Positions 54,906 through 63,764 of a stretch of 64,000 nt of DNA are shown piece after piece. The DNA is taken from assembly GCF_003148845.1 (NCBI RefSeq), contig NZ_QGHA01000005.1, forward strand, positions 116,430-180,429, in the 5' to 3' direction. Position numbers and translations under genes: made by a program. Every line of letters begins with the position of its first letter. Position 1 is the stretch's first letter. Origin of the DNA: Mucilaginibacter oryzae. Its GTDB lineage: Bacteria; Bacteroidota; Bacteroidia; Sphingobacteriales; Sphingobacteriaceae. The notes below the pieces were generated by a model. It saw nothing but the letters and a program-made list of their open reading frames with translations, searched no databases and was not told the origin of the DNA.

Positions 54906-56870
54906 ATGAACTGTTTAAAACTGAATTATTTATTATGCGCCGTGGCGTTGATACCTTTAACGCAAAAGGCATCGGCACAAAGCGCGGACACAGCAAAATA
55001 CAATCACCAGGATGTATTCGGCCCAATCACCTGGCCGGTTACCAGTGGCGGCACACGCTCGGCAGCAGGTAAGCCGTCGCCCACTTATTGGCAAAACCGC
55101 GCCGACTACCATATCAAGGCCGCTCTTAACGAAGGTAAAGACACCACCATCACCGGCGAGGTAGCCATAACATATACCAACAACAGTCCCGATAAATTAG
55201 ATTACCTGTGGCTGCAACTGGATCAAAACTTGTTTAAACCAGATTCTCGCGGGGCGGCAGTTACGCCAATATCGGGCGATCGCTTTGATGTGCGCGGCTT
55301 TAACCGCGGCGGTTACCACATTGCATCGGTTACCGTTACTTACAAAGGCGAAACCTATAAAGTTGATCCTGTTATAACCGATGCCCGTATGCAATTACGC
55401 CTCAACACCCCTATGGATGGTAAAGGCGAAAAAATAGAAGTGAAAATTAACTATGATTTTGCTATCCCGTTTTACGGGGCCGACCGCATGGGGCGTAAAA
55501 AGTTTAAACAGGGCTACGTTTACGAAATTGCCCAATGGTACCCGCGCATGTGCGTGTATGATGACGTGGAGGGCTGGAATACCTTGCCCTACATGGGTTT
55601 AGGTGAATTTTATTGCGAATACGGAGATTTTGATTATTACATCACCGCCCCGGCGGGTAAAATAGTTGTAGGTTCCGGCGATTTACAAAACGCCGATGAG
55701 GTGTTAACTGCTACCCAGCAAAAACGCTTGCAGGAAGCCCGCAACAGCGATAAAACCGTTACCATCATCAGCGCGGGCGAGGTTGGCAAGGGTGCCACCC
55801 GCCCATTTAAAGGCACGCTCACCTGGCATTTTAAAATGCAGAACACCCGCGATGTTGCCTGGGCCGCTTCGGATGCTTTTATCTGGGATGCAGCAAGGGT
55901 TAACTTACCATCAGGCCGCAAGGGTATAGCCCAATCAGCCTATCCGGTTGAAAGTTCCGGCAATGATGCCTGGGGCCGCTCTACCGAATATCTGAAAAAT
56001 AGCATGGAGATTTATTCGAAGTTGTATTTTGAATATCCATGGAACTCAGCAGTCAATGTATCGGGCGTAGCTTTAGGTATGGAATATCCAGGCGCTATCT
56101 TTTGTCTCAGCAACCTTAAAAAAGGCCAGTTGTGGGGCGATGTTACCCACGAGATCGGTCATAACTGGTTCCCGATGATCGTCGGATCAAACGAGCGCAA
56201 GTATATGTGGATGGACGAAGGCTTTAATACCTTTATTAATGAATATGCCAGCAAGGAGTTTAACAACGGCGAATACGCTGAAAGAGGAAATACCGCACAG
56301 AACATCCTGGCCGGTTACCGCAACAGTAAAGATCCGCTCATGACGGCGCCTGAAGCCATAGGCCTGAACGATTATGGACAATACTATGTAAAAACAGCCC
56401 TGGGTTTGGATATTTTACGCAATGTGGTGGTGGGCCCGGAGCGTTTTGATTATGCGCTGCGTGAATATGTTAAAAACTGGGCTTTTAAACACCCGCTACC
56501 ATATGATCTTTTCCGTGCCATGAACGATGCCACCGGCGAAGACCTGAACTGGTTTTGGAAACCCTGGTTTTTTACCACCTGGAAGCTTGACCAGGCCATT
56601 ACCGCTGTTGATTATGTAAATGATAACCCGGCAAACGGCGCCATCATCACCCTAACTAACAATGAAAAAATGGCTATGCCGGTAGATCTCAAAATCACCC
56701 AGGCCAACGGCAAAACAGAAACCATTCACCTGCCCGTTAACATCTGGCAGCGCGATGGCGTTTGGAAATTTAAGTACCCTTCAACTTCGGCTATTAAAAC
56801 CATGGAAATTGACCCGGATCATCAATTACCCGATGTAGATTTGAGGAACAACATTTACAGGGCAGAGTAA
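54906..56870 (+). CDS. M1-family metallopeptidase
   Basis: The 654-residue protein has a signal peptide (TQKASAQS), an N-terminal beta-sandwich ([20 protein letters not shown]) and a gluzincin catalytic domain. Its zinc site is His415-Glu416-x2-His419 (THEIGHNW) with Glu438 in [10 protein letters not shown], which is HEXXH-x18-E. It removes N-terminal residues from peptides in the periplasm. The upstream [13 protein letters not shown] is the GxMEN-type motif of the family, here GMEYP, so the exopeptidase anchoring may differ from classical aminopeptidase N. It is monocistronic, followed by a tandem repeat and a terminator. Confidence 0.93.
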   Translation: MNCLKLNYLLCAVALIPLTQKASAQSADTAKYNHQDVFGPITWPVTSGGTRSAAGKPSPTYWQNRADYHIKAALNEGKDTTITGEVAITYTNNSPDKLDYLWLQLDQNLFKPDSRGAAVTPISGDRFDVRGFNRGGYHIASVTVTYKGETYKVDPVITDARMQLRLNTPMDGKGEKIEVKINYDFAIPFYGADRMGRKKFKQGYVYEIAQWYPRMCVYDDVEGWNTLPYMGLGEFYCEYGDFDYYITAPAGKIVVGSGDLQNADEVLTATQQKRLQEARNSDKTVTIISAGEVGKGATRPFKGTLTWHFKMQNTRDVAWAASDAFIWDAARVNLPSGRKGIAQSAYPVESSGNDAWGRSTEYLKNSMEIYSKLYFEYPWNSAVNVSGVALGMEYPGAIFCLSNLKKGQLWGDVTHEIGHNWFPMIVGSNERKYMWMDEGFNTFINEYASKEFNNGEYAERGNTAQNILAGYRNSKDPLMTAPEAIGLNDYGQYYVKTALGLDILRNVVVGPERFDYALREYVKNWAFKHPLPYDLFRAMNDATGEDLNWFWKPWFFTTWKLDQAITAVDYVNDNPANGAIITLTNNEKMAMPVDLKITQANGKTETIHLPVNIWQRDGVWKFKYPSTSAIKTMEIDPDHQLPDVDLRNNIYRAE

Positions 56871-56871
56871 C

Positions 56872-56910
56872 GAGGTTAGAGGTTAGAGGTTAGAGGTTAG
56901 AGGTTAGAGG
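56872..56910 (+). repeat. 7-base tandem repeat (GAGGTTA), 5.6 copies
   Basis: Five exact copies of GAGGTTA followed by GAGG lie directly after the M1 stop codon. Length-variable simple repeats of this kind are slippage-prone. Confidence 0.95.
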
Positions 56911-56922
56911 AAATTATTACAG

Positions 56923-56953
56923 GCGATGAGTGTTTGGGCTCATCGCTTTTTTT
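56923..56953 (+). terminator. Terminator after the M1 peptidase gene
   Basis: GCGATGAG (56923-56930) and CTCATCGC (56939-56946) pair perfectly with an 8-base loop. An 8-base T-run follows on the plus strand. Confidence 0.9.
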
Positions 56954-57210
56954 GGATTATTAAAGCCTATATCAATTTGCTACCATAACTCGTATCATTA
57001 GTACAAACTACATACGATTCTCAGGAGCATTTGGGTTATTTTAATAACCGGTAAAGTGCAATGCCAATAAGAAAACGTTAACAACTAAGCTACAAGTACT
57101 TACTATTTGAACCTCGATAAATATTTTTAACCATAAAACATTTTTTGTTTTTGCTTATTGATTAAAATAAAGGTATTTATATATTTTAATTTATAATCAG
57201 CCGTTAACTT

Positions 57211-57570
57211 ATGCCTAAAAATATACTCGTAATTGAAGATGATGCCGAGATACTAACAGTACTCGAAACCGTGCTCACTTTTAACAACTTTAAAGTTAAA
57301 GCGCTGAGGCGCACAGATGATATTATCGCTTCGGTTAAAAGCCATAACCCCGACCTTGTACTTACCGATTACATGTTGCCCGGCATGAACGGCGGTCGCA
57401 TTTGCCAACTGATTAAAGGCAACGAAGCTACAAGGCATATTCCCGTGATCCTGATCTCGGCCTATCATGAGCAAGCCATCGCCCTGGTTAATTTTGGGTA
57501 CGACGCTTTTGTACCTAAACCTTTCGATGTGAATAAGCTGGTGAAAACCATTAACAGGTTTTTAAATTAA
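57211..57570 (+). CDS. Single-domain response regulator
   Basis: The 119-residue protein is a stand-alone receiver: acidic pair Asp10-Asp11 (VIEDDAEI), phospho-acceptor Asp53 in LVLTDYMLPGMNGG, conserved Thr/Ser in ILISAY, and Lys in VPKPF. It has no output domain, so it would act by protein contact or in a phosphorelay. No kinase gene is adjacent. It is monocistronic with a long AT-rich leader. The TPR kinases at 44133 and 61203 are the only kinase-like genes in this window; pairing with either is speculation. Confidence 0.93.
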   Translation: MPKNILVIEDDAEILTVLETVLTFNNFKVKALRRTDDIIASVKSHNPDLVLTDYMLPGMNGGRICQLIKGNEATRHIPVILISAYHEQAIALVNFGYDAFVPKPFDVNKLVKTINRFLN

Positions 57571-57593
57571 ACAATTCCTGATCTGCGTAACGC

Positions 57594-57693
57594 GATACAA
57601 TCGCGAACCCACTTTATGCACTCATCACAGATGAGCGCAAGGAGATACAATCGCGGACCCACTTTAAGCACTCATCACAGATGAGCGCAAGGA
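57594..57693. repeat. 50-base tandem duplication carrying a small hairpin
   Basis: Two adjacent copies (57594-57643 and 57644-57693) differ at few positions. Each contains CTCATC-ACA-GATGAG, a perfect 6-base-pair hairpin. Downstream, AATCGGTGTAATCC recurs at about 57711 and 57739 in a second, shorter direct repeat. Confidence 0.85.
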
Positions 57694-57856
57694 CGATGTA
57701 ATCAAAAAATAATCGGTGTAATCCCAAAAACAAAAATCAATCGGTGTAATCCCCAAAATACAAAAATCCGAAATCTCAAATTCGACATCCGAAATTCTTC
57801 CCCTTTTCGCCCCAAAAACCTTAATTTCGCTGCCTCACAGCAAAGAGGAAAAGATT

Positions 57857-60142
57857 TTGGATTACTTACAGGGATTAAACCCCGAACAAAGGGCAGCGGT
57901 TGAACAAACTGAAGGACCGGTAATGATTATTGCCGGTGCCGGATCGGGCAAAACACGTGTTATTACATACCGTGTTGCGCATTTGATACGCAAGGGCGTT
58001 GATTCATTTAACATACTGGTACTAACCTTTACCAACAAGGCAGCCCGCGAGATGCGCGAGCGTATTACCCACGTTGTTGGTACCGAAGCAAAAAATATCT
58101 GGATGGGTACCTTCCACTCGGTGTTTGCAAAAATCTTAAGGGTTGAGGCCGAAAAAATTGGCTACCCAAGTAACTTTACCATTTACGATACCGACGATAG
58201 CAAAAGCGTACTAAGGGCCATTTTAAAGGAAATGAACCTTGATGATAAACTGTACAATGTAAACTTTGTATTGAACCGCATTTCGGCATCAAAAAACAAC
58301 CTGATTTCGTGGCAGGAATACAACAAGAACGAGCAGATCCAGGCCGACGATTTCTCGAGCGGCCGCGGGCAGTTGGGCAAAATTTATGAAATGTACGCCA
58401 CCCGCTGCTACCGCGCCGGCGCCATGGATTTTGACGACTTGCTTTATAAAACCAACGAGTTGCTTAAACTTCACCCGGATGTGCTGAACAAATACCAGCA
58501 CAAGTTCAAATACCTGATGGTGGATGAGTATCAGGATACCAACTTTTCGCAGTACCTGATTGTTAAAAAACTGGCGGCCGTGAACGAAAATCTTTGCGTT
58601 GTGGGTGACGACGCGCAGAGTATCTATGCCTTCCGTGGTGCCAATATCCAGAACATCCTCAACTTTGAGAAGGATTACCCGGATCTGAAGGTGTTTAAAC
58701 TGGAGCAGAACTACCGCTCAACCCAAAACATTGTAAATGTTGCCAACAGCATCATCCGCAATAATAAAGATCAGCTTAAAAAGAATGTTTTTTCCGAAAA
58801 AGAGTCGGGTGATAAGATCAAGGTTATGCGTGCCTTTAGCGATAATGAGGAAGGCAAACTGGTGGCCGAAGCCATTATGCAGGACCGCAGTTCGAAAGGG
58901 CTGAAATGGGGTGCTTTCGCCATTCTGTACCGTACCAACGCGCAATCCCGATCAATGGAGGAAGCCTTGCGCAAGCTGGGCATCCCCTATAAAATATACG
59001 GGGGCCTCTCTTTCTATCAGCGTAAAGAAATTAAGGACCTGATAGCTTATTTCAGGCTTACCTTCAACCCGAATGATGAGGAAGCCTTAAAACGCGTTAT
59101 CAACTATCCTAAACGCGGTATAGGTGATACCTCGGTTGATAAGATCATCGTAGCGGCCGACCATCACGGTATTACCCCCTGGGAAGTTATAGCCGAGCCG
59201 GGCAAATACCTGGAGGGTAAAATATCGGGAGCGGTGGGCACCTTTGCTACCATGATCCAGAGTTTCCAGGTGCTGGCCAAAACAAAATCGGCCTATGAAG
59301 CAGCGCTTTATATTGCCCAGCATTCCGGCGTATTGAAGGATCTGTACGAGGACAAATCGGTTGAAGGGCTTAACCGTTATGAAAACATACAGGAGTTACT
59401 GAACGGCATCAAGGAGTTTTCGGAACGTGAGGACATTGAGGAAAAAGGCCTCGATATTTTTATGCAGGATGTTGCGCTTTTAACTAACGACGATAACGAT
59501 AAAAACAAGGATGCCGATACCGTTTCACTCATGACCATCCACTCCTCCAAAGGCCTTGAGTTTCCGCAGGTATACGTGGTTGGTTTGGAAGAGAACCTGT
59601 TCCCTTCGCAAATGTCGCTCAACTCGCGCAGCGATCTTGAGGAAGAGCGCCGTTTGTTTTATGTAGCTGTTACCCGTGCCGAAAGCAAACTACACATCAG
59701 TTACGCAACCTCGCGCTTTAAGTTCGGTACGTTGATCAGCTGCGAACCAAGCCGCTTTTTAGATGAAATAGACCCTAAATTTTTAGAACTCGACTATACC
59801 GCGCGCCCAACCGCCGGCGGCAGTGCCAGCTTTGATGACGACCGCAAGGCCTGGAGCCGCGATAAGCAGCCGGATACCTTCAGCAAACCTAAACCCGCGG
59901 GCCAGGCGCCCGTAAAAACCACGGCCATGCTGGCGAAGGCGCACGTACCTTCCGCCAATTTTAAACCATCGGATACCTCTAACCTGCAGGTAGGTATGGA
60001 AGTTGAACACGAACGATTTGGCTTTGGCAAAGTAATCTCGCTTGAAGGCAATAAACCTGATATTAAAGCAACCATCTTTTTTAAAGAGATAGGTCAAAAG
60101 CAACTCCTGTTGAAATTCGCCAAACTCTATATTATCCAATAG
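57857..60142 (+). CDS. UvrD/PcrA-type superfamily 1 DNA helicase
   Basis: The 761-residue helicase has Walker A GAGSGKT (27-33) in MIIAGAGSGKTRVI, motif Ia LTFTNKAAREM, Walker B VDEYQDTN, and later motifs QNYRSTQNIVNVAN, MTIHSSKGLEFPQVYVVGLE and VAVTRAES. A C-terminal tudor-like domain (GMEVEHERFGFGKVISLEGN) matches PcrA/UvrD of Gram-positives and Bacteroidota. It unwinds DNA 3' to 5' in repair and replication restart. The start codon is TTG (TTGGATTACTTACAG); a possible -7 box (TAATTTCG, 57822-57829) lies 28 bases upstream of it. It is monocistronic. Confidence 0.95.
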   Translation: MDYLQGLNPEQRAAVEQTEGPVMIIAGAGSGKTRVITYRVAHLIRKGVDSFNILVLTFTNKAAREMRERITHVVGTEAKNIWMGTFHSVFAKILRVEAEKIGYPSNFTIYDTDDSKSVLRAILKEMNLDDKLYNVNFVLNRISASKNNLISWQEYNKNEQIQADDFSSGRGQLGKIYEMYATRCYRAGAMDFDDLLYKTNELLKLHPDVLNKYQHKFKYLMVDEYQDTNFSQYLIVKKLAAVNENLCVVGDDAQSIYAFRGANIQNILNFEKDYPDLKVFKLEQNYRSTQNIVNVANSIIRNNKDQLKKNVFSEKESGDKIKVMRAFSDNEEGKLVAEAIMQDRSSKGLKWGAFAILYRTNAQSRSMEEALRKLGIPYKIYGGLSFYQRKEIKDLIAYFRLTFNPNDEEALKRVINYPKRGIGDTSVDKIIVAADHHGITPWEVIAEPGKYLEGKISGAVGTFATMIQSFQVLAKTKSAYEAALYIAQHSGVLKDLYEDKSVEGLNRYENIQELLNGIKEFSEREDIEEKGLDIFMQDVALLTNDDNDKNKDADTVSLMTIHSSKGLEFPQVYVVGLEENLFPSQMSLNSRSDLEEERRLFYVAVTRAESKLHISYATSRFKFGTLISCEPSRFLDEIDPKFLELDYTARPTAGGSASFDDDRKAWSRDKQPDTFSKPKPAGQAPVKTTAMLAKAHVPSANFKPSDTSNLQVGMEVEHERFGFGKVISLEGNKPDIKATIFFKEIGQKQLLLKFAKLYIIQ

Positions 60143-60304
60143 TATAACCAAGAGTTAAATCCCGATTTTGAGGAACTGATTCCCCACAACCTGGTATGCA
60201 AAATCATTAAATTGCCGTTATAACACTAATTTAAAGGTAATTTAATGATGGCATGCCGTTTGGATTCTTCTAATATCCTTTTCCCTAATTATTGAGTAAT
60301 TGAT

Positions 60305-60673
60305 ATGAGCGATATTGTAAAAAAGAAAACAAACACATCTGTTGGCAAAAACATCAGAACCTTACGTCATCAGCATGGATGGAGCCAGGAAGACGTAGCT
60401 AACCGCCTCGGTATTTCAATCCCGGCATTTTCAAAAATTGAGACCGGCGTTACTGATATCAACCTGTCGCGGTTGGAACAAATTGCCAATATTTTTGATG
60501 TAAATGTTGTTAACCTGCTTGCGCTTGATGTTGAACAAACCGAACTTAAACCATCTGTATTGAGCATAGCGCAGAAAAAACTGATTGAGCGCGAATCTGA
60601 AATTGCCAACCTGCAACGCAAGGTTATTTTGCTTTATGAAGAGTTACGCAACAAAACCAATATGGCTATGTAA
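60305..60673 (+). CDS. XRE-family transcriptional regulator
   Basis: The 122-residue protein has an XRE/Cro helix-turn-helix (about 13-72: NIRTLRHQHGWSQEDVANRL then SIPAFSKIETGVTDINLSRL) and a C-terminal coiled-coil-like helix (KKLIERESEIANLQRKVILL) likely for dimerisation. Target genes are unknown. It stands between the helicase and a small unknown gene on the same strand; the 195-base AT-rich gap to the latter argues against one operon. Confidence 0.93.
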   Translation: MSDIVKKKTNTSVGKNIRTLRHQHGWSQEDVANRLGISIPAFSKIETGVTDINLSRLEQIANIFDVNVVNLLALDVEQTELKPSVLSIAQKKLIERESEIANLQRKVILLYEELRNKTNMAM

Positions 60674-60869
60674 TTGCTGGTAGCGATAATTCCGGCATAG
60701 TATACATTGTACATTATAACAGACCTGCAAATTATTAAATAAAAATTAACAATATTTAACTTAAGGAAACGAACAATACATAATCTCGAAAAAAACACCT
60801 GTTTTTTACGTTCTCAACTGATTTTTAATAAGTTGGTTTAAAAATTGTGACAGGTGCATTATAATAAAG

Positions 60870-61178
60870 ATGATGTATATGTCGAATTATCTTATTTCAA
60901 TATCCAAAAACGAAACCCTTAACGACGGGATTATTCACGACCCAACGAGCAAGCTAAAAGTTAAAGCTTTTGATTTGATTAAAGCAAGGTTTAAGCCCAG
61001 TAAAGGTGAGATGAGATTTTTTGTAACCGCTGGAGATGAAACCCTGGCGTTTGAAACCCAGGGGTATAATAAACACAGGCAGCTGCTGGTTTTACAGATG
61101 ATATCCTATTACTGTATATATCTCGGGCTTATTGAGGCCCAGATCCACTCCAGCCTACCGGTTCATTTCAGCTATTAA
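60870..61178 (+). CDS. Hypothetical protein, about 100 residues
   Basis: The 102-residue frame has three closely spaced ATGs (MMYMSNYLIS); ATG 60879 (MSNYL) is equally likely. No signal or membrane helix. Conserved-looking features are SKLKVKAFDLIKARFKPSKG and a C-terminal hydrophobic helix (LLVLQMISYYCIYLGLIEAQ). I do not recognise it. It converges with the TPR kinase-like gene, 24 bases apart. Confidence 0.6.
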   Translation: MMYMSNYLISISKNETLNDGIIHDPTSKLKVKAFDLIKARFKPSKGEMRFFVTAGDETLAFETQGYNKHRQLLVLQMISYYCIYLGLIEAQIHSSLPVHFSY

Positions 61179-61202
61179 AGGCGCACATGAAGCAACGGCG
61201 GA

Positions 61203-62633
61203 TTAAACCCGTGGCGGATTGTGCAGCATATCGCTCATCTCGATGATCTTTGCATCAATTTCGGATACACATTTATCCATCATGTCTAAACATTCGGCCT
61301 GGTTAACCAGGCCTTCTTTTTCAAGGTTGATCAGCCCGCGCAGCGTTGCTATCGGCCCCCTGATTTGATGGGAAAGATAAGATGAGTGCTCAGAGAGTTT
61401 TTTATTTTTTAGCTGAAGATCTTTGGTGCGCTCATCAATAATTTCTTCAAGGTGGTGGTTAATCCTGTCGAGGTTATCTTTTTGCCTCGATACTTCTCCA
61501 TTAAGCAGAGTGAGCTGAGCGTTTGTTTTGGCCTTGCGCTTAACGTTGTTGATGAGCAAACCTATCACTACCAGCAACAACCCGGCAACAACAGTTACCG
61601 CCCAAAACTTCGATCTGTCATACGCTTGCCGCTCGGCAATTCTTTCATTCTCTTTTACCTGCTCCTCCTGGCGGCGTTTGGCTTCAACCAAATTCATCTG
61701 TGCCGACGCATTTGTTTTATAAGTAGCGCTGTCCTGGCTGTAGATCCCCCGCAGTAGCGTTAAAGCCTTCCCATAGTTTTTTCGTTTAAGCTCCAGTTCG
61801 TAGGTGGTGTAGCGGTAATCATAATCAAGCTTCGGATCTTTAACCAATTGCGTATAGGCGGAGCCTTCCTGTACTATTTTTTCGGCATTGCTATAATCTT
61901 CCCTGGCAACATATAAAGCAGCAAGGGTGAGGTCGATACTCGCTACAGATTCGTTAAGGTCGCGCGCCTTGGCAGCGGCGTTAGCCTGTAACAGCAGTTC
62001 GAGTGCTTTATCATAGTTTTTAAGCTTAAAGTAAATAACCCCCCTGTTTTGAAGGCACTGGATGAGGTTCACCGAATCCTGAAGTTTCTGGAATATGGGG
62101 AAACTTTTATCGTAATAGGTAAGCGCCATGTACAAATTATTTTTGCGCGTGTATGTGTTGCCTATATTAAGATACAATGACCCCATTAACTTGATATCAT
62201 TTACCTGTTGCGCTATCTCCAGTGATTTTTTAAGATAACCTAATGAACGTTCATAATCATGATCGCGAAACAGGATACCGATGTTATTGTAAACCTTTGC
62301 CTCGCCGCGCAGGTTATTGGCACGGGTAAAATAAGCCAGCGAATTAAGATAGTTTTCTATCGCCTTTTCGGGCTGGTCGAGGTAGTATTTTCCGATACCG
62401 ATCACCCGGTAAGCCTCGGCAATTCCGTTAAGATAATTAAGCTTTGTGGATAAATTAAGCGCCCTGGTGGCATCCTCAATGGTTTGCTCCGGGTTGGTTA
62501 ACCGGTTGGCGTAGGCATTGGCATTAAGGGTATTCACCTCGTTGGTATCCTTCGCGGCTACATCTATTATGTCATTTGCATACGCCGTAAGCGATAATAA
62601 AAAGAATAATAAAATGGAGCATGCTTTTTTCAT
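61203..62633 (-). CDS. TPR sensor protein ending in a HisKA-like helix pair, without a kinase catalytic domain
   Basis: The product starts at ATG 62633 (MKKACSILLFFLLSLTAYA; a GTG 3 codons upstream is less likely) and has 476 residues. After the signal peptide come about six TPR-like repeats (about 30-320; for example SLYLNIGNTYTRKNNLYMAL), a membrane helix (FWAVTVVAGLLLVVIGLLI), a coiled coil, and a dimerisation/phospho-acceptor-like segment. The probable His422 lies in the phrase SYLSHQIRGPIATL. The chain stops about 55 residues later at DMLHNPPRV, before any N-, G1- or G2-box. It is either a natural kinase-less phosphoacceptor or a degenerated kinase; the remaining 60-base gap and next gene hold no ATPase sequence. 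Divergent from the KRDLGSAD peptide genes. Confidence 0.85.
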   Translation of the reverse strand: MKKACSILLFFLLSLTAYANDIIDVAAKDTNEVNTLNANAYANRLTNPEQTIEDATRALNLSTKLNYLNGIAEAYRVIGIGKYYLDQPEKAIENYLNSLAYFTRANNLRGEAKVYNNIGILFRDHDYERSLGYLKKSLEIAQQVNDIKLMGSLYLNIGNTYTRKNNLYMALTYYDKSFPIFQKLQDSVNLIQCLQNRGVIYFKLKNYDKALELLLQANAAAKARDLNESVASIDLTLAALYVAREDYSNAEKIVQEGSAYTQLVKDPKLDYDYRYTTYELELKRKNYGKALTLLRGIYSQDSATYKTNASAQMNLVEAKRRQEEQVKENERIAERQAYDRSKFWAVTVVAGLLLVVIGLLINNVKRKAKTNAQLTLLNGEVSRQKDNLDRINHHLEEIIDERTKDLQLKNKKLSEHSSYLSHQIRGPIATLRGLINLEKEGLVNQAECLDMMDKCVSEIDAKIIEMSDMLHNPPRV

Positions 62634-62642
62634 TAAAAACAC

Positions 62643-63179
62643 TTCTACGATCTATTGGCTGGAAAGTTATGAAATTATGATGGATTATATTTAATGTTAA
62701 GATAAAAAACGTTGTGGAAAAATATTTTTCCTTTTTTTCCCATCAATTAAAAAACATACCTATATTTGCTTCGTTAAAATACTGAATTACAATTAATTAA
62801 ATCAAAATACGCATATATATAATACCATTAAAAAAGCCTATAAGGTCAATAGGCAAACCCCAATAACAGCATGGGTAGATTTGAATGGCACGCTATAATT
62901 TAGTGAGAAAATTTTTCACACAAATTACATGCAACTGAGTTAACTATAACAAATTATTCCAATAAAATCAGTAATTTAAAGCAATTTTATAAAGAACATT
63001 AATATAATAAATTAGTAACATTTTTAAATTTTTAACGGGTTTATCAATAACAGAAGCAAAAACAAAAGATCCTGTATTTAAATAATATGAGCTACTAAAA
63101 ATAGTAGCAACATATTTTGCAAAACAAACCTATCGTTATAATTTAAATTTTAAAATATTAAAAACAATAATTAACAAAA
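62643..63179. other. Large AT-rich divergent intergenic region upstream of the KRDLGSAD peptide genes
   Basis: This 537-base region has no gene of normal size. It contains TATATTTG (62761-62768), an exact TAnnTTTG box on the plus strand, a 6-base inverted repeat GCCTAT (62836-62841)/ATAGGC (62849-62854), and GCTACT (63091-63096)/AGTAGC (63103-63108) immediately upstream of the peptide-gene promoter boxes. Function is unproven. Both flanking genes diverge from here. Confidence 0.6.
63091..63146 (+). promoter_or_regulatory. Candidate operator and promoter of the first KRDLGSAD peptide gene
   Basis: GCTACT-N6-AGTAGC (63091-63108) is followed by TTTG (63116-63119) at -33 and, after exactly 19 bases, TAATTTAA (63139-63146) at -7; the box keeps 6 of 8 consensus positions. 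ATG 63180 is 33 bases downstream. Pattern only. Confidence 0.4.
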
Positions 63180-63341
63180 ATGAAAAATTCATTATTTTTT
63201 GTGCTGGCACTCGCAGTAATCGTGGTACTCACTTCATCATTTGTTTTATCGTCGTCAAGCAAAAAAGATCAGCAGCCTACCGCCGTAAATTTCACTAAAA
63301 CGCCCGCAGCTTTCAAGCGCGATTTGGGCAGTGCCGACTAA
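63180..63341 (+). CDS. KRDLGSAD peptide 1, small exported peptide
   Basis: A 53-residue frame starts at ATG 63180 (ACAAAAATGAAAAATTC) and ends TAA 63341. It has a strong hydrophobic N-terminus (MKNSLFFVLALAVIVVLTSS, about 1-24) that acts as signal peptide or anchor, a Ser/Lys/Gln-rich middle, and the terminus NFTKTPAAFKRDLGSAD. The last eight residues, KRDLGSAD, are shared with two downstream genes. I recognise no family. The clean signal, natural stop, and shared motif with different codons (AAG CGC GAT TTG GGC AGT GCC GAC) all support a real gene. Presumed exported and possibly processed near the Lys-Arg pair. Function unknown. Confidence 0.85.
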   Translation: MKNSLFFVLALAVIVVLTSSFVLSSSSKKDQQPTAVNFTKTPAAFKRDLGSAD

Positions 63342-63401
63342 CACAGTAAACCAATTTGAGTAATTGACACAGATAATATCATCTAATAATTTATAACGAT
63401 C

Positions 63402-63545
63402 ATGAAAAAGCTATTAACCTTCAGTTTGGCAGTACTTTTTACCGGCATAATTTCTTCATGCAAAAAAGAAGCTGTGAAAAACGATCTGGCCGATATTCAT
63501 TCATTCACTACCGGATACAAAAGAGATTTAGGAAGCGCCGACTGA
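63402..63545 (+). CDS. KRDLGSAD peptide 2, small lipoprotein
   Basis: A 47-residue frame from ATG 63402 to TGA 63545 has a lipoprotein signal (MKKLLTFSLAVLFTGIISSC, lipid Cys20), a 19-residue charged stretch (KKEAVKNDLADIHSFTTGY), and the exact C-terminus KRDLGSAD. It would be tethered to a membrane by its lipid, leaving the octapeptide free. The preceding phrase SFTTGY echoes the NFTK... of peptide 1 and DFTNAG of peptide 3, giving a broader pattern FT-x(2-5)-KRDLGSAD. The gene lies 60 bases after peptide 1 and 219 bases before peptide 3, all on the plus strand. No known family recognised. Confidence 0.85.
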   Translation: MKKLLTFSLAVLFTGIISSCKKEAVKNDLADIHSFTTGYKRDLGSAD

Positions 63546-63764
63546 TTATTCATGATCGATAAAAAAAATCATTCATGCTGCAGCGGTAGTTTGCCCGCAG
63601 ATATTATTACCTGCAGCACTTAAAAAACGCTACCGACACAGTTGAATTCACTAATCAGCGAATTAAACCATTGATTTATAGCCGACTGATAAGTGAATGA
63701 TATAACAAAGACCATCATTAAAACCAATAAAATATTTACACCGCTCTCACATATAAAAAACGAT

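Larger units (their letters stand above)
56871..57210. other. Intergenic region with tandem repeat and terminator
   Basis: The 340 bases between M1 peptidase and the response regulator hold the 7-base repeat (56872-56910), the terminator (56923-56953) and an AT-rich stretch with the likely promoter of the response regulator (57100-57200). I see no gene. Confidence 0.6.

Noticed and set aside
57594..57693. 50-base tandem pair as a CRISPR array
   Set aside because: Only two adjacent copies, no spacers, no cas genes.
63546..63764. 23-residue frame MIDKKNHSCCSGS... between peptides 2 and 3
   Set aside because: No signal peptide, no KRDLGSAD motif and no other support.
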